DNA of 5,436 bases from Rhodospirillaceae bacterium. GTDB lineage: Bacteria > Pseudomonadota > Alphaproteobacteria > Rhodospirillales > Rhodospirillaceae. The DNA is taken from positions 4,898 through 10,333 of the forward strand of contig NZGX01000070.1 of the NCBI GenBank assembly GCA_002691085.1. Direction: 5' to 3'. A program made the translations under genes and the position numbers. This document shows, piece after piece, positions 1-5,436 of this stretch. Positions within the stretch are counted from its first letter, which is position 1. The number at the start of each line of letters is the position of its first letter. The notes below the pieces were generated by a model. The model had not been told where the DNA came from. It made no database searches and was given only the letters and a program-made list of their open reading frames with translations.

Positions 1-618
1 GGACAAAGGTATCCAGTCCACATAGTTGAACAGATTGCAATAGCAGGAGGGTTTAAAGAAGGATTGCTTCAAGACCAGAAAAATGCTCAGGCTACTGTAG
101 ACTATATTTCTACCAGGTTAAATTCTTTAGAAAATGAATTTGAGAGGGGATGGTCAGGTTCCATTGACGGGAAAGAAGGTATAATTTTTAGTAGGTTAGT
201 AAGAGGAGTCAATGAAAGTTATGTATTTGATCTATCAGCATTCCAGTCAACCTCTGCAAGAGCGTTAAATGAGGATGAAAATACAATAATGTTACAAAGC
301 AACTTTAATAAGGTGTTAAACCTTCTTATTAAAGACGTTAGTAAAGAAATTAATGGCCCAATTGCTTTAATTGATGCAATCATTGGTGAGGGTAGAAAAG
401 GTACAAGTACTCAAAGGTATAAGGGGTTGGGTGAAATGAATCCCGATCAGTTGTGGGAAACTACTTTAGACCCAGAAATTAGAACTCTACTGAGGGTGAG
501 GCCGGGAGAGTCCGAAAATACTAATAAACTTTTTGAAGAACTAATGGGTGATGTAGTTGAGCATAGAAGGAAATTTATTCAGGAACGTGCATTAGAAGTT
601 ACAAATCTCGATGCATAG
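1..618 (+). CDS. gyrB: DNA gyrase subunit B, C-terminal part (5' end outside window)
   Basis: This is the last 205 codons of the ATPase-bearing subunit of type IIA topoisomerase, which with GyrA introduces negative supercoils in the cytoplasm. The frame is open from base 1 (GQRYPVHIVEQ...), so the TTG at 64 is an internal leucine and not a start; the ATPase, transducer and most of the TOPRIM domain lie upstream. The decisive motif is QRYKGLGEMNPDQLWETT at 412-465, the gyrase B C-terminal signature. ParE would normally read RFKGLGEMMP with LKETT, so gyrase is favoured. The section with FERGWSG, FSRLVRGV and INGPIALIDA resembles alphaproteobacterial GyrB. The end (LMGDVVEHRRKFIQERALEVTNLDA, split here as LMGDVV then EHRRKFIQ) matches the usual terminus, except that the normally conserved proline of VEPRR is histidine. 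It ends with TAG, 40 bases before the PBP gene on the same strand. Confidence 0.96.
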   Translation, partial: GQRYPVHIVEQIAIAGGFKEGLLQDQKNAQATVDYISTRLNSLENEFERGWSGSIDGKEGIIFSRLVRGVNESYVFDLSAFQSTSARALNEDENTIMLQSNFNKVLNLLIKDVSKEINGPIALIDAIIGEGRKGTSTQRYKGLGEMNPDQLWETTLDPEIRTLLRVRPGESENTNKLFEELMGDVVEHRRKFIQERALEVTNLDA

Positions 619-620
619 TA

Positions 621-648
621 TTTAGAGTCCTTAAATTAATTTTATAAA
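621..648 (+). promoter_or_regulatory. Possible weak sigma-70-type promoter for the PBP gene
   Basis: In the 40-base gap after gyrB there is a -10-like TATAAA at 643-648, 16 bases downstream of a -35-like TTTAGA at 621-626 (four of six matches to TTGACA). A perfect 10-base AT palindrome, AAATTAATTT, fills 633-642 of the spacer. Transcription would begin near 654-656, giving an almost leaderless mRNA for the ATG at 659, which also lacks a Shine-Dalgarno sequence. In DNA this AT-rich such matches occur by chance, and simple readthrough from gyrB is equally plausible. Confidence 0.22.
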
Positions 649-658
649 ATGAATTCTA

Positions 659-2518
659 ATGAAGAAGCCTAAGTTTAATAGCTGGTATTTTTTTTCGAAT
701 CTCTTGTCGATATTTATCTGGATTTTTCTATTAATTATTGGCGTTGTTTTTTATTATTATTATACCTTGCCAGAAATTAATTTCTCAATTGAGTCTACAA
801 AAAGAAAACCAACAATAACTATTTTAGACTCAGAAGATAATGAGATTAGAGAAATAGGCTCACCCTATGGTGAGTTTATTAGTATAGATAACCTTCCATC
901 ATCGTTACATGCAGCAATCCTATCCATAGAAGATAGGCGGTTTTATTCGCATCCTGGAATTGACTTCAGGGCCTTGATACGAGCATTTTTTGTAAACTTT
1001 AACGCTGGATATATTGTTCAAGGTGGGAGTACAATAACTCAACAGCTAGCAAAAAATCTTTTTCTTACTCCCGAAAGAACACTTTCAAGAAAAATTAGAG
1101 AAGCTCTTCTAGCTATATGGCTAGAAAGAAATTTCACAAAGGACCAGATATTATCTTTATATTTAAATAGAGTTTATCTAGGTGCGGGTACATACGGAGT
1201 TTCTTCAGCCTCAAAAGAATATTTTGGTCTTTCTGTGGAAGAATTATCTATATATCAATCTGCAATGTTATCAGGTTTAATGAAAGCACCATCAAAATAC
1301 AACCCAAAGACAAATATAGATGCGGCTCGTAAAAGAACTGAGACTGTTCTCATGTCGATGGTTGATGCAGGATATATATCAAAAAAAGAACTACAGGAAA
1401 TTGAGCGTGATGCAAAAATAATAATTCGAAAAAGAAATGAAAATATTGGAAGATACTATACCGACTGGATTATCTCCCAGCTTGAAAGCATGCTCGGTAA
1501 AATTAATCAGGACCTTGAAGTAGTTACTACTATCGATAAAAGTTTACAGCTACATAGTGAGAAAATAATTCAAGAAAAAACTTCTGACTTAATAGATCAA
1601 TCTGAATTGAACCAGGCAGCCTTAATCGTTTTATCTAATAATGGTGCAGTAAAGGCAATGGTTGGGGGAAGAGACTATTCAAAGAGTCAATTCAATAGGT
1701 CAGTTAATGCAAAGAGACAGCCAGGCTCAGCATTTAAGCCGTTTGTATATTTATCAGCTCTAGAGGCAGGTATGCTTCCAAATGATACGATTGAGGATAA
1801 ACCAATTAATATTAATGGATGGAAACCAAGGAATTTCTCTGATGAGTACGAGGGTAGGGTTACTCTTGAAGAAGCTCTATCAAGATCAATTAATACAGTT
1901 GCGGTTCGCATTGCAAGACTAGTTGGGGCTGAGTCAATTATAAATATAGCAAGGAGATTTGGTTTTACTTCTACCATGTCTAAAGACCTGAGTATAGCAT
2001 TAGGTACCTCTGAGGTAAGTTTATTGGAACTTACAAGTGCATATGTCCCTTTCGCAAATGGAGGAAATGCAATTATACCATATGGTATTGAGGAGATAAA
2101 AGATTCTAATGGTAAAATAATTTATAGGCGAGAAGGTAGTGGGCTTGGTTCTGTTATTTCGGCTCCTCATTTAAGTTCAATTAATAAAATGTTAAAAAGA
2201 ACTATTGTGGATGGAACAGGAAGGTTTGCCAAGATTGATAGGCCTGCTGCTGCTAAGACGGGAACAAGTCAAAACTTTCGAGACGCATGGTTTATTGGTT
2301 ACTCTCCTGATTTCATTTCGGGTGTATGGGTTGGAAATGACGATGGCAGTGGGATGAACGGTGTCACAGGTGGCACTGTACCTGCAAAGATATGGAAGGA
2401 TATTATGCTAAAAGCACACGACTCATACCCTCCAAAACAATTACCTGGAGAAAGTTATGATAAAGATAGTAACAATGGATTTTCAAATTTAATAAAGAGG
2501 ATTTTAGGTAAAGAGTAA
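659..2518 (+). CDS. mrcA: Class A penicillin-binding protein 1A (bifunctional peptidoglycan synthase)
   Basis: The 619-residue product polymerises lipid II into glycan strands and cross-links the stem peptides; it is anchored in the inner membrane and acts in the periplasm. After a basic MKKPK start comes one membrane segment (about residues 13-35). The GT51 glycosyltransferase follows (about 65-240): the catalytic Glu91 in EDRRFYSHPG, GGSTITQQLAKN at 122-133, the second catalytic Glu148 in RKIRE, and YLNRVYLGAGTYG at 168-180. The spacing of 57 between the two Glu equals that of E. coli PBP1b. The transpeptidase (about 290-580) has Ser357-Ala-Phe-Lys360, Ser410-Ile-Asn412 and Lys533-Thr-Gly535, so all active-site motifs are intact. 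Only about 50 residues separate the domains, with no room for the OB/ODD insert of E. coli PBP1a, and the C-terminal tail is short; the protein is compact for this family. ATG 659 is the first start after an in-frame TGA at 650-652; no Shine-Dalgarno is visible. The mrcA symbol is by family; ponA is also used. Confidence 0.95.
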   Translation: MKKPKFNSWYFFSNLLSIFIWIFLLIIGVVFYYYYTLPEINFSIESTKRKPTITILDSEDNEIREIGSPYGEFISIDNLPSSLHAAILSIEDRRFYSHPGIDFRALIRAFFVNFNAGYIVQGGSTITQQLAKNLFLTPERTLSRKIREALLAIWLERNFTKDQILSLYLNRVYLGAGTYGVSSASKEYFGLSVEELSIYQSAMLSGLMKAPSKYNPKTNIDAARKRTETVLMSMVDAGYISKKELQEIERDAKIIIRKRNENIGRYYTDWIISQLESMLGKINQDLEVVTTIDKSLQLHSEKIIQEKTSDLIDQSELNQAALIVLSNNGAVKAMVGGRDYSKSQFNRSVNAKRQPGSAFKPFVYLSALEAGMLPNDTIEDKPININGWKPRNFSDEYEGRVTLEEALSRSINTVAVRIARLVGAESIINIARRFGFTSTMSKDLSIALGTSEVSLLELTSAYVPFANGGNAIIPYGIEEIKDSNGKIIYRREGSGLGSVISAPHLSSINKMLKRTIVDGTGRFAKIDRPAAAKTGTSQNFRDAWFIGYSPDFISGVWVGNDDGSGMNGVTGGTVPAKIWKDIMLKAHDSYPPKQLPGESYDKDSNNGFSNLIKRILGKE

Positions 2519-2540
2519 AATAATTAAACTATATTTTATT
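2514..2540. terminator. AT-only inverted repeat at the convergent gene junction, possible weak bidirectional terminator
   Basis: The PBP gene (stop TAA 2516-2518) and the minus-strand ycgN gene (stop TAG 2531-2529) face each other with 10 bases between them. TAAAATA at 2516-2522 pairs with TATTTTA at 2532-2538 around a 9-base loop, and the arm can be extended by a G-T wobble and one further A-T pair. The hairpin covers both stop codons and has no GC pair, and no clean T-tract follows on either strand, so it would be a weak terminator at best. Its position is the main reason to list it. Confidence 0.25.
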
Positions 2541-2966
2541 AATCTCATCTTTAATTATATGGTCCTGATAATTAGTATTTTTACTAGCATACTTAACCGT
2601 ATGCCTTACTGATTTTTTTAGTCTATGCATTTGATCTGTACTTCCTGTTAATAAATGGTGCCATTCAGGAAGGTCTTTATTATTTGCTACTAATATATAC
2701 GAACAGGATTTTGGCAACCAAGATAGTTTATGAATATTATCAGGTGTTATTTTAATGCAGTCAGGAACAAGGGCTTTTCTAGTTTTGTAATTTTTACATT
2801 CACATAAATTATCATTAAACTGTTTACATGCTAGTGAAGTATAGAAGATTTCATCAGTATCTTCATCCTGTAATTTTATCAAACAGCATTTCCCACATCT
2901 ATCACATAAACTCTCCCACTCTTCTTCAGACATTTGATCAATTCTTTTTTTCCAGAACTTAGTCAT
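2529..2966 (-). CDS. ycgN: YcgN/UPF0260 family cysteine-cluster protein
   Basis: This 145-residue soluble protein belongs to the UPF0260 (YcgN) branch of the CxxCxxCC cysteine-cluster proteins; the biochemical role of the family is not established. It follows E. coli YcgN closely along its length: MSEEEWESLCDRCGKCC near the start, DEDTDEIFYT, DCIKITPDN, LSWLPKSCSY, DLPEWHHLLTGS and SVRHTVKYASK. The conserved cysteines are Cys21, Cys24, Cys27 and Cys28 (the CxxCxxCC core) plus Cys47, Cys55, Cys57, Cys70 and Cys88: nine in all, suggesting binding of a metal or an iron-sulfur cluster. There is no signal peptide or membrane segment, so it should be cytoplasmic. The ATG start at 2966 is the position expected from family length; no clear Shine-Dalgarno precedes it. 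It is the last gene of the minus-strand run, 18 bases after the Sco gene, and probably co-transcribed with it. A link to respiratory metal handling is only an inference from position. Confidence 0.92.
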   Translation of the reverse strand: MTKFWKKRIDQMSEEEWESLCDRCGKCCLIKLQDEDTDEIFYTSLACKQFNDNLCECKNYKTRKALVPDCIKITPDNIHKLSWLPKSCSYILVANNKDLPEWHHLLTGSTDQMHRLKKSVRHTVKYASKNTNYQDHIIKDEINKI

Positions 2967-2984
2967 AATACTTAATTGTAAAAT

Positions 2985-3575
2985 TTAAATTATTGAATTT
3001 AATTTCTGGGAAAGTTCTTTGACAGTTATATCATAATTAAAATGGTCAACATACCTGCTATTTTTATCCATTAGATATATATAACCTGAGTGACTAATTG
3101 AGTAATCATTTTGGTTGTCTACTGTATTTTTATTATAAATTACAAGAAAATTATCAGCAGCATTTTTGATTTGTGCATGTGACCCAGTTGCTCCAGTAAC
3201 GTAAGGTTGGTAATTTAGTAAGTATGAACTTAGCGTTTCAGGATTATCTCTTTCAGGGTCGAGTGTTACAAAAAGTACTTTTATTTTATCTTGGTTTATT
3301 TTTGGTAATGCATCAATTGCCTCTACAATTATATCTAAAGTTATAGGGCATATATCTGTACAGTATGTAAAACCAAAGTATACTAACGTAAAATTACCTC
3401 TTAGAAAATCTTCACTAATTTTTATTCCATCTTGATCAATTAAATCAAATTTTCCACTAAATGGTTCATCAATTTTTATTTCAGGATTAATCGTATTAGC
3501 TGAATGGTATATATTCATTGAAAGAAAAACTATTACGCTTAAGGCCATTATTGAAAGAAGGACTCTGTATAACAA
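2985..3575 (-). CDS. senC: SCO1/SenC family copper chaperone or thiol-disulfide protein
   Basis: The 196-residue product is a Sco protein: a thioredoxin-fold, membrane-anchored periplasmic protein that binds copper and assists assembly of the CuA centre of cytochrome c oxidase, or acts as a thiol reductase on it. An N-terminal membrane anchor spans about residues 5-22, with no lipobox cysteine. The Sco core follows: GKFDLIDQDG (41-50), LVYFGFTYCTDICP with Cys72 and Cys76 (CxxxC), FVTLDPERD ending at Asp110, and His162 in SHSGYIYLMD. Cys72, Cys76 and His162 are the three expected copper ligands, so it should be functional. The start is TTG at 3575-3573, supported by a Shine-Dalgarno-like AAGGGA nine bases upstream; starting at the next ATG (residue 10) would cut into the anchor. 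It begins 5 bases after the ccmI stop, so translational coupling is likely. Sco genes usually sit near oxidase genes; linkage to ccm genes suggests joint production with the cytochrome c pathway. Confidence 0.94.
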   Translation of the reverse strand: MLYRVLLSIMALSVIVFLSMNIYHSANTINPEIKIDEPFSGKFDLIDQDGIKISEDFLRGNFTLVYFGFTYCTDICPITLDIIVEAIDALPKINQDKIKVLFVTLDPERDNPETLSSYLLNYQPYVTGATGSHAQIKNAADNFLVIYNKNTVDNQNDYSISHSGYIYLMDKNSRYVDHFNYDITVKELSQKLNSII

Positions 3576-3580
3576 ATGAT

Positions 3581-5011
3581 TTATTCCCTTTTGATAAGTG
3601 AAATACGTTTTTTGACTGACGCGATGGCAGTATCATTTTTTGGTAAGCTCTTCAATAGATTATTCCAATGAATTAGAGCTAAATCATAATCGCCTTTTTT
3701 TTCTGCAATTAAACCTGCTATAAAAAGACCGTCCGGGTTTTGATTATTAATATCTAAAATTTTTGCATTAATTTCCTCTAACTGATTGGGAACTTCATCA
3801 TTTGGGCCAAGTCCCTTAATTAAAAGATTAGCAATTTGTATTAATGGGAAAATTTCCATTGGCATAAGACGTGCAGCATTTTCGAAGGCATTAATGGCTT
3901 TTGTATTATTTTTAAGTACAATATATGAACGACCTAATTGGAGCCAACCTTCATAATCTTCCTCACCAAATTCTAGTCTAGCTTGAAGCCCACCAACCAT
4001 TTCCTGAATCATTTTTAGATTATCATTTGAAAAATTATCGGCAATGCTACTAACATCTGGTAGGTAATTATCTTCATCGGATTGAGGAATCGTATCTTCA
4101 GTAAATTTTTCTACTTCATTGTTGTTTTGAGAATTACTTGCGAGTGGGTGGGCTGGAGTAATAGACATAGGAATTACTCCTTCCTCAACGGCAACTCTGC
4201 TCATTTCTTGCCTAACTATATCAAGCCAAGGTGCAGAAGGGGGTGCATCCTTTGTTAAGTCCCGCCAGATAGCTATTGCTTTTTTTGGGTCATCATTCTG
4301 ACTAAAAGATAACCCAATATAAAATCTTGCGCGAGGGTTATTGATATCTTTACGTAAAATATCATAAAAGAAGGATTGCGTTTCTTGGTTGATTATTCCA
4401 TTGTTTGCTACAACAAGGGCTTCTCCATATTCAGAGAGTAGAGGAATCGTATTTGGGTTAAATGAAATTGCGTTTCTATACACTTCCAATGAATTCTTAA
4501 TATCATTTATTTCTCTATAAGTTCTGGCCAATAGGAACCAGCCTTCTATATCGTTCGGATTTAATTCCAGGCGATTTGAAAGAGTTAAAATTAGATTTTT
4601 TATATTTTTTTCTTCGGGATGATCATCTAGAGGTATGTTAGTTTCTTTCTCATTAGAAATATTAAATTCAGGCGATCCAAGGTTCATATATATTATTAAT
4701 GTAAGAAATGGAATACCTAAAGCAATCGTTATTGACGACCAAAGAAGTGCTTGTGGTCTGTTCTCTGTTTTGATTGCATTAGCTGAATTAGAAGATTTTA
4801 GAAGGCGTCTATTAATTTCTATTCTTATATCTTCTGCTTCATTTTTGCTAATTAAATTAGAATCAATGTCTTTTTGAAGGTCTTCCAATTGCTTATTATA
4901 AAAGTTTATCGCAAGTAATTCTTCATTACTCTCAAAATTATTATTGATCATTGGCCACAGTATTATAATAATTGTTATGACACTTATAGAAGATAATATA
5001 ATCCAAATCAT
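3581..5011 (-). CDS. ccmI: Cytochrome c maturation protein CcmI (CycH), TPR apocytochrome chaperone
   Basis: The 476-residue protein belongs to System I cytochrome c maturation. In characterised homologues CcmI spans the membrane twice, carries a leucine-rich cytoplasmic loop, and holds the C-terminus of apocytochrome c with periplasmic TPR repeats, delivering it to the CcmF/CcmH haem-ligation complex. All these parts are visible: TM1 at about residues 2-21, a charged, probably coiled-coil loop (about 28-73, including LEDLQKDID and EIRI-like heptads), TM2 at about 89-110, then a large periplasmic part. That part holds two similar TPR modules, about 138-255 and 337-460, each opening with a RLE...D-EGW...L.R.Y pattern and ending with an ARFYIGL or GLFIAGL stretch followed by AI.W or ALIHW. 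The linker between them (about 283-330) is Asn/Asp/Glu/Ser-rich and probably disordered. The ATG at 5011 begins 6 bases after the ccmH stop. The ORF annotated on the opposite strand within it is only a shadow. Confidence 0.93.
   Translation of the reverse strand: MIWIILSSISVITIIIILWPMINNNFESNEELLAINFYNKQLEDLQKDIDSNLISKNEAEDIRIEINRRLLKSSNSANAIKTENRPQALLWSSITIALGIPFLTLIIYMNLGSPEFNISNEKETNIPLDDHPEEKNIKNLILTLSNRLELNPNDIEGWFLLARTYREINDIKNSLEVYRNAISFNPNTIPLLSEYGEALVVANNGIINQETQSFFYDILRKDINNPRARFYIGLSFSQNDDPKKAIAIWRDLTKDAPPSAPWLDIVRQEMSRVAVEEGVIPMSITPAHPLASNSQNNNEVEKFTEDTIPQSDEDNYLPDVSSIADNFSNDNLKMIQEMVGGLQARLEFGEEDYEGWLQLGRSYIVLKNNTKAINAFENAARLMPMEIFPLIQIANLLIKGLGPNDEVPNQLEEINAKILDINNQNPDGLFIAGLIAEKKGDYDLALIHWNNLLKSLPKNDTAIASVKKRISLIKRE
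3585..3590 (-). promoter_or_regulatory. Ribosome binding site supporting the TTG start of the Sco gene
   Basis: On the minus strand AAGGGA (3590 to 3585) lies inside the last codons of ccmI, with nine bases between it and the TTG at 3575-3573. It is the only Shine-Dalgarno-like site near a gene start in this window that stands out, and it supports the non-ATG start. The site overlaps the end of ccmI, so a ribosome finishing ccmI could reinitiate here. Confidence 0.5.
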
Positions 5012-5017
5012 ATTAAA

Positions 5018-5436
5018 TTACTTTTCGTTTATTTTCTTTAATTTTACTAATTCTTCTTTAGATAGGGGTTTTATATTTACAGGGTAAGTAACTAACTTAT
5101 TTCTGAAAAAAATACTCAATCCTATAATTAGTATTAGTAAAGGGCTTAACCATAAAAAAAAATTATTGATTGAGAATTTTGGTTTTAGTAAAACAAAATC
5201 ACCATAGCGCTGTTGCATATAAGAAATAATTTGACTATCTGTTTGTCCTTCTATGATTTTACGTCTTACCATTATTCTCATATCACTTGCAATAACGGCA
5301 CTTGAGTCATCAATTGATTCATTTTGACACACAACACACCTAAGTAGTTTGCTAATTTTTCTAGCTCTTTCTTCTAATTGATGATTTTTAAGCATTTCGG
5401 CTGGTTCAACTGAAAGTGCATTTTTATTTGAGGATA
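5018..5436 (-). CDS. ccmH: Cytochrome c maturation protein CcmH (CycL), N-terminus outside window
   Basis: CcmH is a membrane-anchored periplasmic thiol oxidoreductase of System I that, with CcmG and CcmF, handles the CXXCH cysteines of apocytochrome c before haem attachment. The visible 138 codons include LRCVVCQNESIDDSSA, whose two cysteines form the LRCxxCQ redox motif, then a helical domain ending in YMQQRYGDFVLLKP, a membrane segment (FFLWLSPLLILIIGLSIFF) and a basic cytoplasmic tail. The frame stays open to base 5436: the codons before the Met at 5395-5393 read SSNKNALSVEPAE, which matches the family's region just after the signal peptide. That Met is therefore the conserved Met of the EML segment and not the start; the true start and signal peptide lie beyond the window. 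The gene leads the visible operon, 6 bases before ccmI; the order ccmH then ccmI parallels the fused two-domain CcmH of E. coli. ccmF and ccmG are expected further upstream. Confidence 0.94.
   Translation of the reverse strand, partial: SSNKNALSVEPAEMLKNHQLEERARKISKLLRCVVCQNESIDDSSAVIASDMRIMVRRKIIEGQTDSQIISYMQQRYGDFVLLKPKFSINNFFLWLSPLLILIIGLSIFFRNKLVTYPVNIKPLSKEELVKLKKINEK

Noticed and set aside
1..618. parE (topoisomerase IV subunit B) instead of gyrB
   Set aside because: QRYKGLGEMNPDQLWETT and the NLD-type C-terminus are gyrase-like; ParE usually has RFKGLGEMMP followed by LKETT.
649..672. Seven-codon ORF overlapping the PBP start as a real leader peptide gene
   Set aside because: It has no Shine-Dalgarno, no attenuator-like hairpin and no telling codon content. 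It is kept only as part of a low-interest finding.
751..768. TAT/TTA triplet run near the PBP membrane segment as a phase-variable microsatellite
   Set aside because: It simply encodes consecutive tyrosines at the end of the anchor. It is short and a triplet repeat would not change the frame.
1687..1977. Minus-strand 96-codon open frame
   Set aside because: It lies wholly inside the PBP transpeptidase domain, which has intact SxxK and SxN motifs in the plus frame. The product resembles no family I recognise and there is no ribosome binding site.
4635..4877. Plus-strand 80-codon open frame
   Set aside because: It is antisense to the TM1-loop-TM2 region of ccmI. The hydrophobic look is a by-product of the complementary strand, and ccmI is clearly the real gene.
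1..5436. Mobile element, CRISPR array, tRNA or rRNA, toxin-antitoxin pair or defence system
   Set aside because: Coding regions fill all but 79 bases with recognisable housekeeping or respiratory genes. I saw no direct repeats, transposase motifs, tRNA-like folds or spacer arrays.

Overview
This window is a gene-dense piece (only 79 noncoding bases, longest gap 40 bases) of an AT-rich bacterial chromosome, roughly one third G+C by eye. The partial gyrB at the left edge carries the C-terminal insert style of alphaproteobacterial GyrB (FERGWSG..., FSRLVRGV, INGPIALIDAI). The separate long CcmI/CycH with two TPR modules, the Sco protein and the UPF0260 protein fit the same group. I infer an AT-rich, streamlined, probably aerobic alphaproteobacterium, perhaps a marine lineage. 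The exact clade cannot be read from this window.

Layout. Plus strand, 1-2518: the last 205 codons of gyrB (DNA gyrase subunit B), then, after 40 bases, a complete class A penicillin-binding protein (PBP1A type, glycosyltransferase plus transpeptidase). Minus strand, read from the right edge leftwards: ccmH (its N-terminus lies beyond the window), ccmI, a Sco/SenC copper chaperone or thiol protein, and a YcgN/UPF0260 cysteine-cluster protein. Gaps between these four genes are 6, 5 and 18 bases, so they look like one operon whose promoter is outside the window. The two strands converge with only 10 bases between stop codons, over a small AT-only inverted repeat.

How the genes work together. 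CcmH and CcmI are the late, apocytochrome-handling part of the System I cytochrome c maturation machinery: CcmH handles the apocytochrome CXXCH thiols and CcmI chaperones the apoprotein C-terminus. Sco proteins deliver copper to, or keep reduced, the CuA site of cytochrome c oxidase. The cluster therefore looks devoted to building the terminal respiratory chain, with the cysteine-rich YcgN protein as an uncharacterised passenger or partner. The plus-strand genes are core housekeeping functions (DNA supercoiling and cell-wall synthesis).

I found no mobile element, CRISPR array, RNA gene, frameshift or convincing novel system. The observations worth a second look are about gene starts, operon composition, domain compaction in the PBP and the duplicated CcmI module.
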